From Nitriliruptoraceae bacterium (GTDB lineage Bacteria; Actinomycetota; Nitriliruptoria; Nitriliruptorales; Nitriliruptoraceae): DNA of 14,044 nucleotides. How positions within the stretch are numbered: position 1 is the first letter of the stretch; every line of letters starts with the position of its first letter. The notes beneath the pieces are model-generated. The model saw nothing but the letters and a program-made list of their open reading frames with translations. It was not told the origin of the DNA and made no database searches. Below are positions 6,556 to 13,880 of the stretch, one piece after another. A program made the translations under genes and the position numbers. The stretch lies in NCBI GenBank assembly GCA_007123425.1, contig SKLC01000285.1, positions 1 through 14,044 on the forward strand, in the 5' to 3' direction.

Positions 6556-7896
6556 TCAGAGGGTCGGCTCGGTGTAGAGCTGGCTGGCCTCCGACTCGAA
6601 CTCCTCGGCCAGCGGCACCATGCCCTGGGCCGGGCCCTCCTCGGGCTGCCAGATCCGGCTGGCGTGACTGGGGACCCGCGGGGCATCGTCGTACTGGCCG
6701 TAGGTCATCTCGGGCAGCAGGCCGTCGGCGTCGAACCCGCTCAGCTGCATCGCCGCGGCGCGGAGCCCGGCCAGGGACAGGTCCCCCTCGGCGCTGGCGA
6801 GCTCGAGGACCTCGCCCACCACGCGGGCGGTCGCGTACCCGATGATCGGCCCCTGCGCGGGGGCCACGTCGGGCGCGTGGGTCTCGACCTCCTCGCGCAT
6901 GGCCGCGCGGCCCTCGTCGTCACCCTCCCACTCGGGGTAGGGACTGGAGATGAAGACGTTCTGCTGCACCGCGTCGGCGGCCGGGGTGCCGAGCACCGCC
7001 GGAACGAACCCGGGGGTGGCGCTGATGAACTGCACATCGCTCTCCGCAGCCAGGGCACCCGCCGAGAGTGCGGCCAGCTGGTTCGGCAGCCCGCCGTACA
7101 CGACGTAGTCCGGGTCCTCGGCGAGCAGGGTCTGCAGCTGGGCGGTCATGTCCTGGTCCCCGGGGCCGTGCGTGGCCTCGGCGACGAACTCGAAGCCGTA
7201 GTGCTCCGCGCCGAACTCGGCCGCGTGCCGGATGGCCTCGCCCAGCGAGTCCGACTGGTAGGCGAGCGCGAAGGTGGCGTCCTCCTCCTGCTCCTCGAGC
7301 ACCCACCCGATGATGTTGAGGATCTCGTGGCCGTAGGTGGTGGTGGGCGCGTAGATGGTGTCGTAGCGCTGTGCGAGCTGGCCGTTGGATCCGCTCTGGA
7401 ACGACAGCAGGCAGTCGGCCTCGAGGTCCGCGGCGATCGCCTCGAGCGGAGGGCTGCCGAAGACGCTGGCGACCATCGCGGTGTCCGTGCGCACCTGCTC
7501 GTAGCGCTGCGCGGCGTCCACCGGGCTGTAGCCGTGGTCGAGCACCTCCACCTCGACCGTGCGGCCGTCGATGCCGCCGGCCTCGTTGACCGCGTCGAAG
7601 TGCGCGGTGAAGGCCGCGCCGATGTCCGGCGCGCCCAACGCGGCCGTGGGGCCGCTGAGGTCGTTCAGCATCGTGATGTGGATCGTGTCGTCGGTCACGC
7701 CCTGCGTCGCATCGCAGGTCGCAGGCAGGTCGGCGGCGACCTCGTCACCGTCCGCCTCCGCGGCATCGCCGCCCTCGGCGGCAGCCGCGTCCGCCGGCTC
7801 GTCACCGTCCCCCGCACAGGCGCTGAGCGCCAGCGCCAGCGCTGCGGACAGCGCCACGGCGCCGCGCAGGCCCCGTCGAGTCGTCGTCGTGTGCAT
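6556..7896 (-). CDS. Branched-chain-type ABC transporter substrate-binding lipoprotein
   Basis: A 446-residue periplasmic-binding-protein-type lipoprotein of the Leu/Ile/Val (Peripla_BP_6) family, which captures the solute outside the membrane for the LivHMFG importer. The N-terminus has a positively charged start, a hydrophobic core and a lipobox LSAC with Cys27, followed by a strongly acidic Asp/Glu/Ala-rich linker to about residue 57. The mature part starts ITMLNDLSGPTAALG, the family's first strand and ligand-binding loop, and keeps FDAVNEAGGIDGRTVEVEV. It is longer than the usual 370-400 residues because of the linker. Start ATG 7894-7896 has AAGGAG nine bases upstream (7906-7911). It is last in its operon and followed by a strong hairpin. 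By context the ligand is more likely an aromatic or fatty carboxylate than an amino acid (inference). Confidence 0.92.
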   Translation of the reverse strand: MHTTTTRRGLRGAVALSAALALALSACAGDGDEPADAAAAEGGDAAEADGDEVAADLPATCDATQGVTDDTIHITMLNDLSGPTAALGAPDIGAAFTAHFDAVNEAGGIDGRTVEVEVLDHGYSPVDAAQRYEQVRTDTAMVASVFGSPPLEAIAADLEADCLLSFQSGSNGQLAQRYDTIYAPTTTYGHEILNIIGWVLEEQEEDATFALAYQSDSLGEAIRHAAEFGAEHYGFEFVAEATHGPGDQDMTAQLQTLLAEDPDYVVYGGLPNQLAALSAGALAAESDVQFISATPGFVPAVLGTPAADAVQQNVFISSPYPEWEGDDEGRAAMREEVETHAPDVAPAQGPIIGYATARVVGEVLELASAEGDLSLAGLRAAAMQLSGFDADGLLPEMTYGQYDDAPRVPSHASRIWQPEEGPAQGMVPLAEEFESEASQLYTEPTL

Positions 7897-7913
7897 GTTC
7901 TCCCTCTCCTTCA

Positions 7914-7931
7914 GGCCGGGAGCTTCCGGCC
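7914..7931 (-). other. Small intergenic hairpin between LivM and the binding-protein gene
   Basis: GGCCGG and CCGGCC (7914-7919, 7926-7931) form a 6-bp stem with a six-base loop, in the 47-base gap upstream of the binding-protein ribosome site. It may be an RNA processing or stabilising element that lets the binding protein be made in excess over the permeases. At this GC content short stems also arise by chance. Confidence 0.3.
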
Positions 7932-7943
7932 GGATCTCGATGC

Positions 7944-9083
7944 TCAGTAACTGAAGGGCCAGGTCGCGAGGTAGCGCTTCAGGCGCAGCCACAGCCCGTA
8001 CAGGCCCAGCGGCTCGGCGACCATGACCACCGCGAGCAGCAGGCCGAACAGGATCGCGCTGGCCCGCGGCGGGGTCAGCCCGACGCCCGCCTGCTCGGAC
8101 AGCAGCGGTAGATGGGGCGCGAGCTGATCCAGCACCTCGGGCACGGCCGTGACGAACAGCGCGCCGACGATGGCCGCACCGATGATCCCGGTGCCGCCGA
8201 GCGCCATCATCACCAGGTAGTCGATGCTGAGCAGCAGGTCCCACTGGTCGTAGTTGATGAAGCGCAGGAAGCCGCCGAGCAGCACCCCCGCCAGCCCCGC
8301 GAAGGCGGAGCTGATCACGAAGGCCCGGGCCTTGGCCTTGAACACGTCCACCCCGACGACCCCGGCGGCGAGGTCGTCGTCGCGGACCGCCGCGAAGTCA
8401 CGCCCCGTGCGCGACCGGACGAGGTTGCGCAGCGCCAGGTAGGTGAGCCCGGCGAGCGCCAGCACGACCAGGTAGTAGCCGTGATACTGGCGCAGCTCGA
8501 ACCCGGCGAGCGTCCCACCCCGCAGCAGGTCGACGCCGGCGACGGTGGGCGGGGTCACCCGCGCGCCGCCCACACCGCCGGTCACCGATTCCCAGTTGCG
8601 GAACAGGTGGCCGGCGAGGAACAGGAAGCCGAGCGTGACCACGGCGAGGTAGAGCCCCCGCACCCGGAGTGCGATGGGTGCCAACGCGAGGCCCAGGGCC
8701 CCGCACAGCGCCATCGCGACCGGGGCGGCGACCCACAGGGTCCAGCCGAGTGGCCCGGTGACGTAGGCAGCGGTGTAGGCGCCGATGCCGACGAAGGCGG
8801 CATGGCCCAACGACAGCTGGCCGGCCACGCCGGTCAGCAGGTTGAGGCTCATCGCGGCGATGCTGGCGATCAGCGCCATCGTGGCCACGCGCATCCAGAC
8901 GCCGTCCACCAGGTACGGCGCCAGCAGCGCCAGGAGCACCAGCGCGGTGACCGCCAGGCGCTTGACCGTGGAGTTCCACAGGCGCAGCTCGGACCGCCAC
9001 GTGGTGTGGAAGTCGGCGTGCTGCAGGCGCGGACGCCGTCGCCGGGCACGCGGGGGGAACGGATAGCTCGTCGGTGCCGCCAC
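7944..9083 (-). CDS. livM: ABC transporter permease, LivM type
   Basis: A 379-residue inner-membrane permease of the branched-chain amino acid transporter type. It has a basic cytoplasmic N-terminus of about 40 residues, then many hydrophobic helices. Family landmarks are MSLNLLTGVAGQLSLGHAAF with GIGAYTAAY (helix and loop typical of LivM), RVRGLYLAVVTLGF, and the cytoplasmic coupling region RDDDLAAGVVGVDVFKAKARAF followed by SSAFAGLAGVLLG. The GTG start (9081-9083) lies one base after the LivH stop and has no clear ribosome site of its own, so it is probably translated by coupling. It would form a heterodimer with LivH and be driven by LivF and LivG from the divergent plus-strand operon. Confidence 0.93.
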   Translation of the reverse strand: MAAPTSYPFPPRARRRRPRLQHADFHTTWRSELRLWNSTVKRLAVTALVLLALLAPYLVDGVWMRVATMALIASIAAMSLNLLTGVAGQLSLGHAAFVGIGAYTAAYVTGPLGWTLWVAAPVAMALCGALGLALAPIALRVRGLYLAVVTLGFLFLAGHLFRNWESVTGGVGGARVTPPTVAGVDLLRGGTLAGFELRQYHGYYLVVLALAGLTYLALRNLVRSRTGRDFAAVRDDDLAAGVVGVDVFKAKARAFVISSAFAGLAGVLLGGFLRFINYDQWDLLLSIDYLVMMALGGTGIIGAAIVGALFVTAVPEVLDQLAPHLPLLSEQAGVGLTPPRASAILFGLLLAVVMVAEPLGLYGLWLRLKRYLATWPFSY

Positions 9084-9084
9084 G

Positions 9085-9978
9085 TCACAACCGCCGGACG
9101 TCGGGAGTGCCGAAGAGTCCCTCGGCGCGGAAGAGCAGCACGGCGAGCATCAGGGCGTAGGGCGCGACCAGGTGCACGTTCACGCCCCAGGCCGCCGGTG
9201 CGTACCCGGCTGCGTAGATCTCGACGAATCCGACCAGCAGACCGCCGACGATGGCCCCGGTGACCGAGTTCAGCCCGCCGATGACGACCGCCGGGATCGC
9301 GCGGAAGGCGAACTCGGCCGACTCGGGCTGCAGCAGCCGCGGGAAGGTGCCCACCAGCGCGCCCGCGAGGGCGGCCAGCATCCCGGCCAGGACCCAGGCG
9401 GAGACCATGACCGGCCGCACCGGGACGCCGGTGGCCGCAGCCGCCTCCTCGTCCTCGGCGACCGCGCGGAAGCGCAGCCCCCACCGCGAGCGCTCGAGGG
9501 CGAACACCAGCGCCACCACGACCACCGCCCCGATGGCGATGACCCACAGGTGCGAGGTCAACACCGAGGAGCCGAGGACCCGGGTCGTGTCCGCGCCCCA
9601 GGGCGAGCCCACCTCGACGCGCTCCGACGCCCAGGGCGGGTAGGCCCCCAGGCCACTGCGCAGCGCCGCGTCCACTCCGATCGTGGCGATGGCCACGGCC
9701 ATCACGGGGCGCCCCGCCAGCGGCTGGGCGACGGTGAAGTAGATGACCAGTGCCACGACGCCGGCGACCACGGCCGCCACGACGATGCCCAGGGCGTAGC
9801 CGAGCTCCCACAGCCGGGAGGCCTGGAAGGTCATGTAGCCGCCGAGCAGCATGACGCTCACGTGGGCGAAGTTCAGCGCCCCGGAGGCGCGGAACACGAC
9901 CACGAAGCCCAGGGCGATGAGCGCGTAGATCGCGCCCATCGACAGGCCGGTGACGATGAAGGGGGTCTGCGCGCTCAG
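9085..9978 (-). CDS. livH: ABC transporter permease, LivH type (possible CTG start)
   Basis: A 297-residue membrane protein with about eight hydrophobic segments. It has the LivH opening GLSMGAIYALIALGFVVVFRASGALNFAH and the coupling loop FRAVAEDEEAAAATGV. A later segment, IPAVVIGGLNSVTGAIVGGLLVG, is also typical of the family. It pairs with LivM in the importer. The frame has no ATG, GTG or TTG near the expected start; the best choice is CTG at 9976-9978. It overlaps the ligase stop (CTGA) and has GAGGAG eight bases upstream. The alternative is ATG 9937-9939 (Met14), which would cut 13 residues just before the first helix and has no such overlap. The start is thus uncertain, the family is not. 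Confidence 0.9.
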   Translation of the reverse strand: MSAQTPFIVTGLSMGAIYALIALGFVVVFRASGALNFAHVSVMLLGGYMTFQASRLWELGYALGIVVAAVVAGVVALVIYFTVAQPLAGRPVMAVAIATIGVDAALRSGLGAYPPWASERVEVGSPWGADTTRVLGSSVLTSHLWVIAIGAVVVVALVFALERSRWGLRFRAVAEDEEAAAATGVPVRPVMVSAWVLAGMLAALAGALVGTFPRLLQPESAEFAFRAIPAVVIGGLNSVTGAIVGGLLVGFVEIYAAGYAPAAWGVNVHLVAPYALMLAVLLFRAEGLFGTPDVRRL

Positions 9979-11870
9979 TGGTACATCTCCTCGATCAGCG
10001 ACGCGTAGCGGTCGGCGACCACGCGCCGACGCACCTTCTGGGTCGCGGTGAGCTCGTCGTCGTCCTGGTCCAGCTCCCGCGGCAACAGCCGGAAGCGCTT
10101 GACCTGCTCGACGCGTGCCAGGTCCCCGTTGGCCTCGTCGACGACCTCGGAGAGCAGCGAGACCACCTCCGGTCGCTCCACGAGGTCGCGGAACGTCGTG
10201 AACGCGATGCCCTGGCGCTGGGCCCAGTTGGCGACGGTCTCGTGCTCGATCTGCAGCAGCGCGGTGATGTAGCGCCGCCCATCGCCGATGACGACCGCCT
10301 CCTTGACGTACGGTGAGACCTTGATGCGGTTCTCGATCTCGGACGGCGCGAGGTTCTTGCCCCCGGCCGTGATGATGATGTCCTTCTTGCGGTCGGTCAG
10401 ACGCAGCCGGCCACCCTGCGTCCATTCCGCGACGTCGCCGGTGTGCAGCCAGCCGTCGGCGTCGATCGTCTCCGCGGTCGCCTCGGGACGCTGGTAGTAC
10501 CCCGCGAAGACCGATCGCCCGCGCAGCAGCAGCTCCCCGTCCTCGGCCAGCCGCACCTCCACCCCGGGGACCGGACGGCCGACGCTGCCCAGCTCCAGGT
10601 CGTCCGGGAGGTTGGTGATCGCCAGCCCCGTGGACTCGGTCATCCCGAAGGCCTCCACGACGGGCACCCCGAGGCTGAGCAGGAACCGCAGCACCTCCGG
10701 TGCGACGGGCGCGCCGCCCGAGATCGCGACCCGGACGCGACAGAGCCCGGAGTGCTTGCGCAGGGACCGGTCCACAAGCACCCAGGCCAGTGCGGCCAGC
10801 ACCCGCTCGTACCAGCGAGGCGTCGAGGGCTGGCGGGCCAGGCGCCGGTCCACCAGCCACAGCGACAGTCCCCGGCCCCAGCGGTACGCCACCCGCTTGA
10901 GCCGGGTGGCGTCCGCCACGCGGTCCTGCATCCCCGACATCAGCTTCTCGCTGATCCGCGGCACCGCGAACAGCAGGGTGGGGCGGACCGCGCGCAGGTC
11001 GGCCTGCACGGTCTCGATCGACTCCGCGAAGTTGACGCGGACCCCGCAGCCCAGCGCGCTGTAGAGGCTCATCACCTGTTCGGCCACGTGGCACAGCGGC
11101 AGGTAGGAGAGCACCTCGTCGTGCGGCCCGACGTCGAAGACCTCCACCTGCAGGCGGATCGCCTCGGTGATGTTGCGCCAGGTCACCAGCGCCCCCTTCG
11201 GGGGGCCGGTGGTGCCCGAGGTGTAGATCATGACCGCGACGTCGTCGGGGTCGACGTCGGGGCGGGCGTGCTCGACGGCCGAGGGCTCGGTGGCCAGCAC
11301 GTCGTCGCCGAGGGCGAGCACGTCGTCGAGATGGTGGATGCGTTCGTCCGCGGCGATCGCGGGACCGGTGCCACGACGCTCGAGCACGAGCACCGCCTGC
11401 ACCGTGGGGCAGTCGTCGAGGACCTCCACCGCCTTGTCGAGCTGCTCCTGGTCCTCGGCGACCAGCACGGTGGCCCCGGCATCCGCGAGCTGGTAGGCGA
11501 GCTCCGCGGCCGGGTTGGTGGGGTAGACACCGAAGGGCACGGCCCCCAGCTCCTGCGCCGCGAGGGTGGCGTGGAACCACTCGGGCCGGTTCTCCGACTG
11601 GATCGCGACCCGGTCGCCGGCACGCACGCCGAGGGCGAGCAGCCCGCCCGCGAGTCGCCGCACCGTCCGGGCCCAGGCCGCGTAGGTGAGCTCCTCCCAC
11701 CGGCCCTGGCGCTTGGCTCGCAGCGCCACGCCCTGCGGGGAGACCTGCTCCCACCGGCGCAGCAGCTCGGGCAGCGTGGGGCAGCCGGCCTCCACGCCGG
11801 TGCGCCGCCACTCGTCGGCGGCCTCGACCGTCCGGGGTTCCGGCGCACGGTCTGGCGCGACCGCTCCCAC
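9975..11870 (-). CDS. AMP-dependent acyl-CoA synthetase (long-chain fatty acid-CoA ligase type)
   Basis: A 631-residue ATP-dependent acid:CoA ligase of the long FAA1/FadD15-like class, making acyl-AMP and then acyl-CoA in the cytoplasm. Motifs in order: P-loop YTSGTTGPPKG (about 216-226), FGMTESTG (about 408-414), the TGD ATP-binding motif (about 477-479), DRKKD hinge (about 493-497) and the C-terminal GGKNLAP segment with the lysine-bearing loop region. The length and the place beside Liv permeases fit a known arrangement in aromatic- and fatty-acid degraders, where uptake and activation are encoded together. I take GTG 11868-11870 as start because a perfect AGGAGG (11876-11881) lies five bases upstream; an upstream GTG at 11891 would add seven residues and has a weaker site. 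It is the first gene of the importer operon. Confidence 0.93.
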   Translation of the reverse strand: MGAVAPDRAPEPRTVEAADEWRRTGVEAGCPTLPELLRRWEQVSPQGVALRAKRQGRWEELTYAAWARTVRRLAGGLLALGVRAGDRVAIQSENRPEWFHATLAAQELGAVPFGVYPTNPAAELAYQLADAGATVLVAEDQEQLDKAVEVLDDCPTVQAVLVLERRGTGPAIAADERIHHLDDVLALGDDVLATEPSAVEHARPDVDPDDVAVMIYTSGTTGPPKGALVTWRNITEAIRLQVEVFDVGPHDEVLSYLPLCHVAEQVMSLYSALGCGVRVNFAESIETVQADLRAVRPTLLFAVPRISEKLMSGMQDRVADATRLKRVAYRWGRGLSLWLVDRRLARQPSTPRWYERVLAALAWVLVDRSLRKHSGLCRVRVAISGGAPVAPEVLRFLLSLGVPVVEAFGMTESTGLAITNLPDDLELGSVGRPVPGVEVRLAEDGELLLRGRSVFAGYYQRPEATAETIDADGWLHTGDVAEWTQGGRLRLTDRKKDIIITAGGKNLAPSEIENRIKVSPYVKEAVVIGDGRRYITALLQIEHETVANWAQRQGIAFTTFRDLVERPEVVSLLSEVVDEANGDLARVEQVKRFRLLPRELDQDDDELTATQKVRRRVVADRYASLIEEMYH

Positions 11871-11967
11871 ATCGACCTCCTGCCGGGCCACACGTTGCGT
11901 TCGCGTCCTGCCCTCTCCAGGCCCGGACGAGGGTCGTCATGCGACCCACGCGCTCCGACGGGGGATG

Positions 11968-11996
11968 ATATTAGAAGCAAAGTCAGCTACTGTCCA
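11968..11996 (-). promoter_or_regulatory. Predicted promoter of the acyl-CoA ligase/importer operon
   Basis: On the minus strand TGGACA (11991-11996), a 17-base spacer and TAATAT (11968-11973) form a good sigma-70-like promoter in a local A+T-rich patch. The ligase start is about 95 bases downstream. The spacer contains CTGACTTTG, shared with the promoter at 6451-6479. Confidence 0.6.
11978..11986 (-). repeat. Shared promoter motif CTGACTTTG, copy 2
   Basis: Second copy of the nine-base motif also found at 6464-6472, again on the minus strand between the predicted -35 and -10 boxes. A likely regulator site because promoter spacers are not otherwise conserved. Confidence 0.45.
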
Positions 11997-12090
11997 CACG
12001 CGCCGGTCGAACACCCCCGCCGACCGGTGAAGGGAATGCGGTGACGCACCACTGCGAAGCGACGATCAGCGTGCTCGGAGCAGGATTCTC

Positions 12091-12120
12091 CGGACAACGC
12101 CACAGAATCGGCGATATATT
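12091..12120 (+). promoter_or_regulatory. Candidate promoter of the livFG operon
   Basis: CGGACA (12091-12096), an 18-base spacer and TATATT (12115-12120) form a plausible plus-strand promoter. It would leave a leader of about 130 bases before LivF. The -10 box is the only such A+T-rich hexamer in the region; the -35 match is weak. Confidence 0.4.
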
Positions 12121-12127
12121 GCGATTC
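12105..12127. promoter_or_regulatory. Inverted repeat over the livFG -10 box (candidate operator)
   Basis: GAATCG (12105-12110) and CGATTC (12122-12127) are perfect inverted halves 11 bases apart, with the predicted -10 box between them. The overall 23-base size equals that of the palindrome at 6452-6474, but the half-sites differ, so a different regulator is possible. Confidence 0.4.
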
Positions 12128-12258
12128 GAGGACGCCCGGCGCGCATTCAGGCACGACGTCCGCGCACCCGATGCACACGCCGACCGTCGTCTGCCACGCC
12201 ACTGCGCTATCGCGACGACAAGCGAAGCCATCAACAGCATGACCAGAGCGGAGAGGCC

Positions 12259-13056
12259 GTGAGCGAGCACTCGACGTCTGCGCTGCTGGAGGTGACCGGG
12301 CTCGAGGTCACCTACCAGGACGTCATCCATGCGCTGCGCGGCGTGACGATGCGGATCCCCACGGGCGCGATCGTCGCCGTCCTCGGCCCGAACGGTGCCG
12401 GCAAGAGCACGACGCTGCGCGCCGTGACCGGCCTGCTTGACTTCCACCGCGGGCAGATCGTCAAGGGGACGGTCGCCTTCGACGGCACCGACCTCACCCG
12501 CGTTCCACCCGCACACGCGGTCAGGCTCGGGATCGGCCAGGTGCTCGAGGGACGCCGCATCTTCGGCTCGATGACCGTCGAGGAGAACCTGCGGGCCGCG
12601 AGCTTCGAGGACCGCGACATGCTCGAGGAGGTCTTCACCCGCTTCGAGGTGCTCGCCGAGCGGCGCCGCCAGCTGGCGGGCTACCTCTCAGGGGGCGAGC
12701 AGCAGATGCTCGCGATCGGCCGGGCGCTGATGACGCGCCCGCGGCTGCTGGTCCTCGACGAGCCGTCACTGGGACTGGCCCCGCTGATCGTGGACCACAT
12801 CGGGCAGATCATCGCCGACATCAGGGCCGCGGGGACCACGGTGCTGCTCGTCGAGCAGAACACCGCCATGGCGCTCGACGTCGCCGACCACGGCTACGTG
12901 CTCGAGAACGGCCGGGTGGTCATGGACGCCGACAGCGAGACCCTGCGCAACGATCCCGACATCATGGAGTTCTACCTCGGACGAGGTGAAGGAGGTGAGC
13001 GCCGTCACTACGCCGACGTCAAACACTACCGCCGCCGGAAGCGCTGGCTCTCGTGA
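12259..13056 (+). CDS. livF: ABC transporter ATP-binding protein, LivF type
   Basis: A 265-residue ATPase of the LivF type, one of the two engines of the importer. It shows Walker A GPNGAGKS (43-50), Q-loop Gln94 in GIGQVLEGRRIF, signature LSGGEQQ (143-149), Walker B LLVLDEP (163-169) and VEQN in place of the usual H-loop His, as is normal for LivF. The GTG start has GGAG (12250-12253) five bases upstream. The family usually ends soon after the FYLG motif, but here about two dozen extra, strongly basic residues follow, read from DNA that also encodes the start of LivG. It is transcribed away from the permease operon, so the importer genes are split over two divergent transcripts. Confidence 0.94.
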   Translation: MSEHSTSALLEVTGLEVTYQDVIHALRGVTMRIPTGAIVAVLGPNGAGKSTTLRAVTGLLDFHRGQIVKGTVAFDGTDLTRVPPAHAVRLGIGQVLEGRRIFGSMTVEENLRAASFEDRDMLEEVFTRFEVLAERRRQLAGYLSGGEQQMLAIGRALMTRPRLLVLDEPSLGLAPLIVDHIGQIIADIRAAGTTVLLVEQNTAMALDVADHGYVLENGRVVMDADSETLRNDPDIMEFYLGRGEGGERRHYADVKHYRRRKRWLS

Positions 13057-13831
13057 GGGCCGACCGCTGCTCGAGTTCGACGAGGTCACACTGCGCTTCT
13101 CGGGCCTGACCGCCCTGCGCGGCGTGTCGCTCTCGGCTGCACCCGGCGAGCTGCTGGCCGTGATCGGACCCAACGGCGCCGGCAAGTCCTCGCTGTTCAA
13201 CTGCATCAGCGGCGTCTACCGGCCCCAGGAGGGCGACATCCGATTCGACGGTGCGTCGATCCTCGACGAGAAGCCGCACGAGCGGACGCGTCGTGGCATC
13301 GCCCGCACGTTCCAGGAGCTCGCGCTGTTCGAGCAGCAGACCGTGCTCGACAACCTGATGAGCGGACGCAGCGTGCGTATGCGGCACGGTGCCGCTGCCG
13401 GGATGCTGTGGCGGGGGCGCGCGCTGCGTGAGGAGCTCGAGCACCGGGCCGCCGTCGAGGACGTGATCGACTTCCTCGATCTCGAGCACGTCCGCCACCT
13501 CCCGGTCGGTGCGCTCCCCTATGGCTGGCGCAAGCGGGTCGTCCTCGGCCGGGCCCTGTGCACGGAGCCCTCGGTGCTCCTGCTCGACGAGCCCGTCGCC
13601 GGGATGAACCAGGAGGAGACCGAGGACATCGCCCGCTACCTCCTCGACCTCAAGGAGGAGCGCGGGCTGACCCAGGTGCTGGTCGAGCACAACCTCGGCG
13701 TCGTGCTCGACATCGCCGACCGGATCGTGGTGCTCAACTTCGGCGAGGTGATCGCCGACGGCCGTCCGGAGGAGGTCGCCGAGGACCCCGCGGTGCAGGC
13801 CGCCTATCTAGGAGGTGGCGACGCGAGGTAG
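12986..13831 (+). CDS. livG: ABC transporter ATP-binding protein, LivG type
   Basis: A 281-residue ATPase of the LivG type. It has Walker A GPNGAGKS (61-68), Q-loop Gln110 in ARTFQE, a signature written LPYGWRKR (177-184), Walker B VLLLDEP (197-203) and H-loop His235 in VEHN. The LPYG form and the AGMNQEE stretch after Walker B match the LivG subgroup that often travels with acyl-CoA ligases rather than amino-acid uptake. It overlaps LivF by 71 bases. The start is uncertain: GTG 12986 is used here, GTG 12995 is the next choice, and neither is well spaced from the perfect ribosome site at 12989-12998. Conserved sequence begins only near residue 28, so the N-terminal residues are poorly constrained. 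Confidence 0.92.
   Translation: MKEVSAVTTPTSNTTAAGSAGSREGRPLLEFDEVTLRFSGLTALRGVSLSAAPGELLAVIGPNGAGKSSLFNCISGVYRPQEGDIRFDGASILDEKPHERTRRGIARTFQELALFEQQTVLDNLMSGRSVRMRHGAAAGMLWRGRALREELEHRAAVEDVIDFLDLEHVRHLPVGALPYGWRKRVVLGRALCTEPSVLLLDEPVAGMNQEETEDIARYLLDLKEERGLTQVLVEHNLGVVLDIADRIVVLNFGEVIADGRPEEVAEDPAVQAAYLGGGDAR
12989..12998 (+). promoter_or_regulatory. Consensus ribosome-binding sequence inside the end of LivF, for LivG
   Basis: AAGGAGGTGA matches the anti-Shine-Dalgarno sequence over ten bases. The codon eight bases after GGAGG, in the LivG frame, is GTC (13004-13006), not a normal start. GTG 12995 overlaps the site itself. It clearly serves LivG, but which codon initiates is open. Confidence 0.55.
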
Positions 13832-13844
13832 CCGGGCGCCGCGC

Positions 13845-13871
13845 GGGGGCTCCGGCTGCGGGCTGGCCCCC
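13845..13871. terminator. Weak hairpin between convergent genes (possible bidirectional terminator)
   Basis: GGGGGC (13845-13850) and GCCCCC (13866-13871) form a 6-bp stem with a 15-base loop in the 49-base gap between LivG and the convergent dehydratase gene. The place suits a shared terminator, but the stem is short, the loop long, and no T-run is present. Confidence 0.3.
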
Positions 13872-13880
13872 TGGGCGGCG

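Larger units (their letters stand above)
11997..12258. other. Divergent control region between the ligase and LivF operons
   Basis: A stretch of about 260 bases that I read as non-coding. It is less GC-rich than the genes and holds a candidate plus-strand promoter and an inverted repeat, listed separately. A 73-codon plus-strand frame (12041-12262) crosses it; I do not call it, because its codon third positions are only about 70% G/C against over 90% in the neighbours and it uses ATA, AGA and TTG. Confidence 0.5.

Noticed and set aside
7877..7890. Short ACG/TCG triplet run at the start of the binding-protein gene
   Set aside because: It only encodes four Thr residues in the signal peptide region; not a meaningful repeat.
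6355..7950. Plus-strand open frame of 531 codons opposite the binding-protein gene
   Set aside because: It crosses a promoter region and a terminator hairpin and has no family motif; a shadow frame.
11871..11891. Seven-residue longer start for the acyl-CoA ligase at GTG 11891
   Set aside because: The GTG at 11870 is five bases from a perfect AGGAGG, while the upstream GTG would place that sequence inside the gene.
12041..12262. Small plus-strand frame (73 codons) with a GTG start near AAGGGA and a GTGA overlap with LivF
   Set aside because: The overlap and ribosome-like site are suggestive, but third-position G/C is only about 70%, rare codons occur, and it crosses the likely livFG promoter. 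A leader peptide is not excluded.
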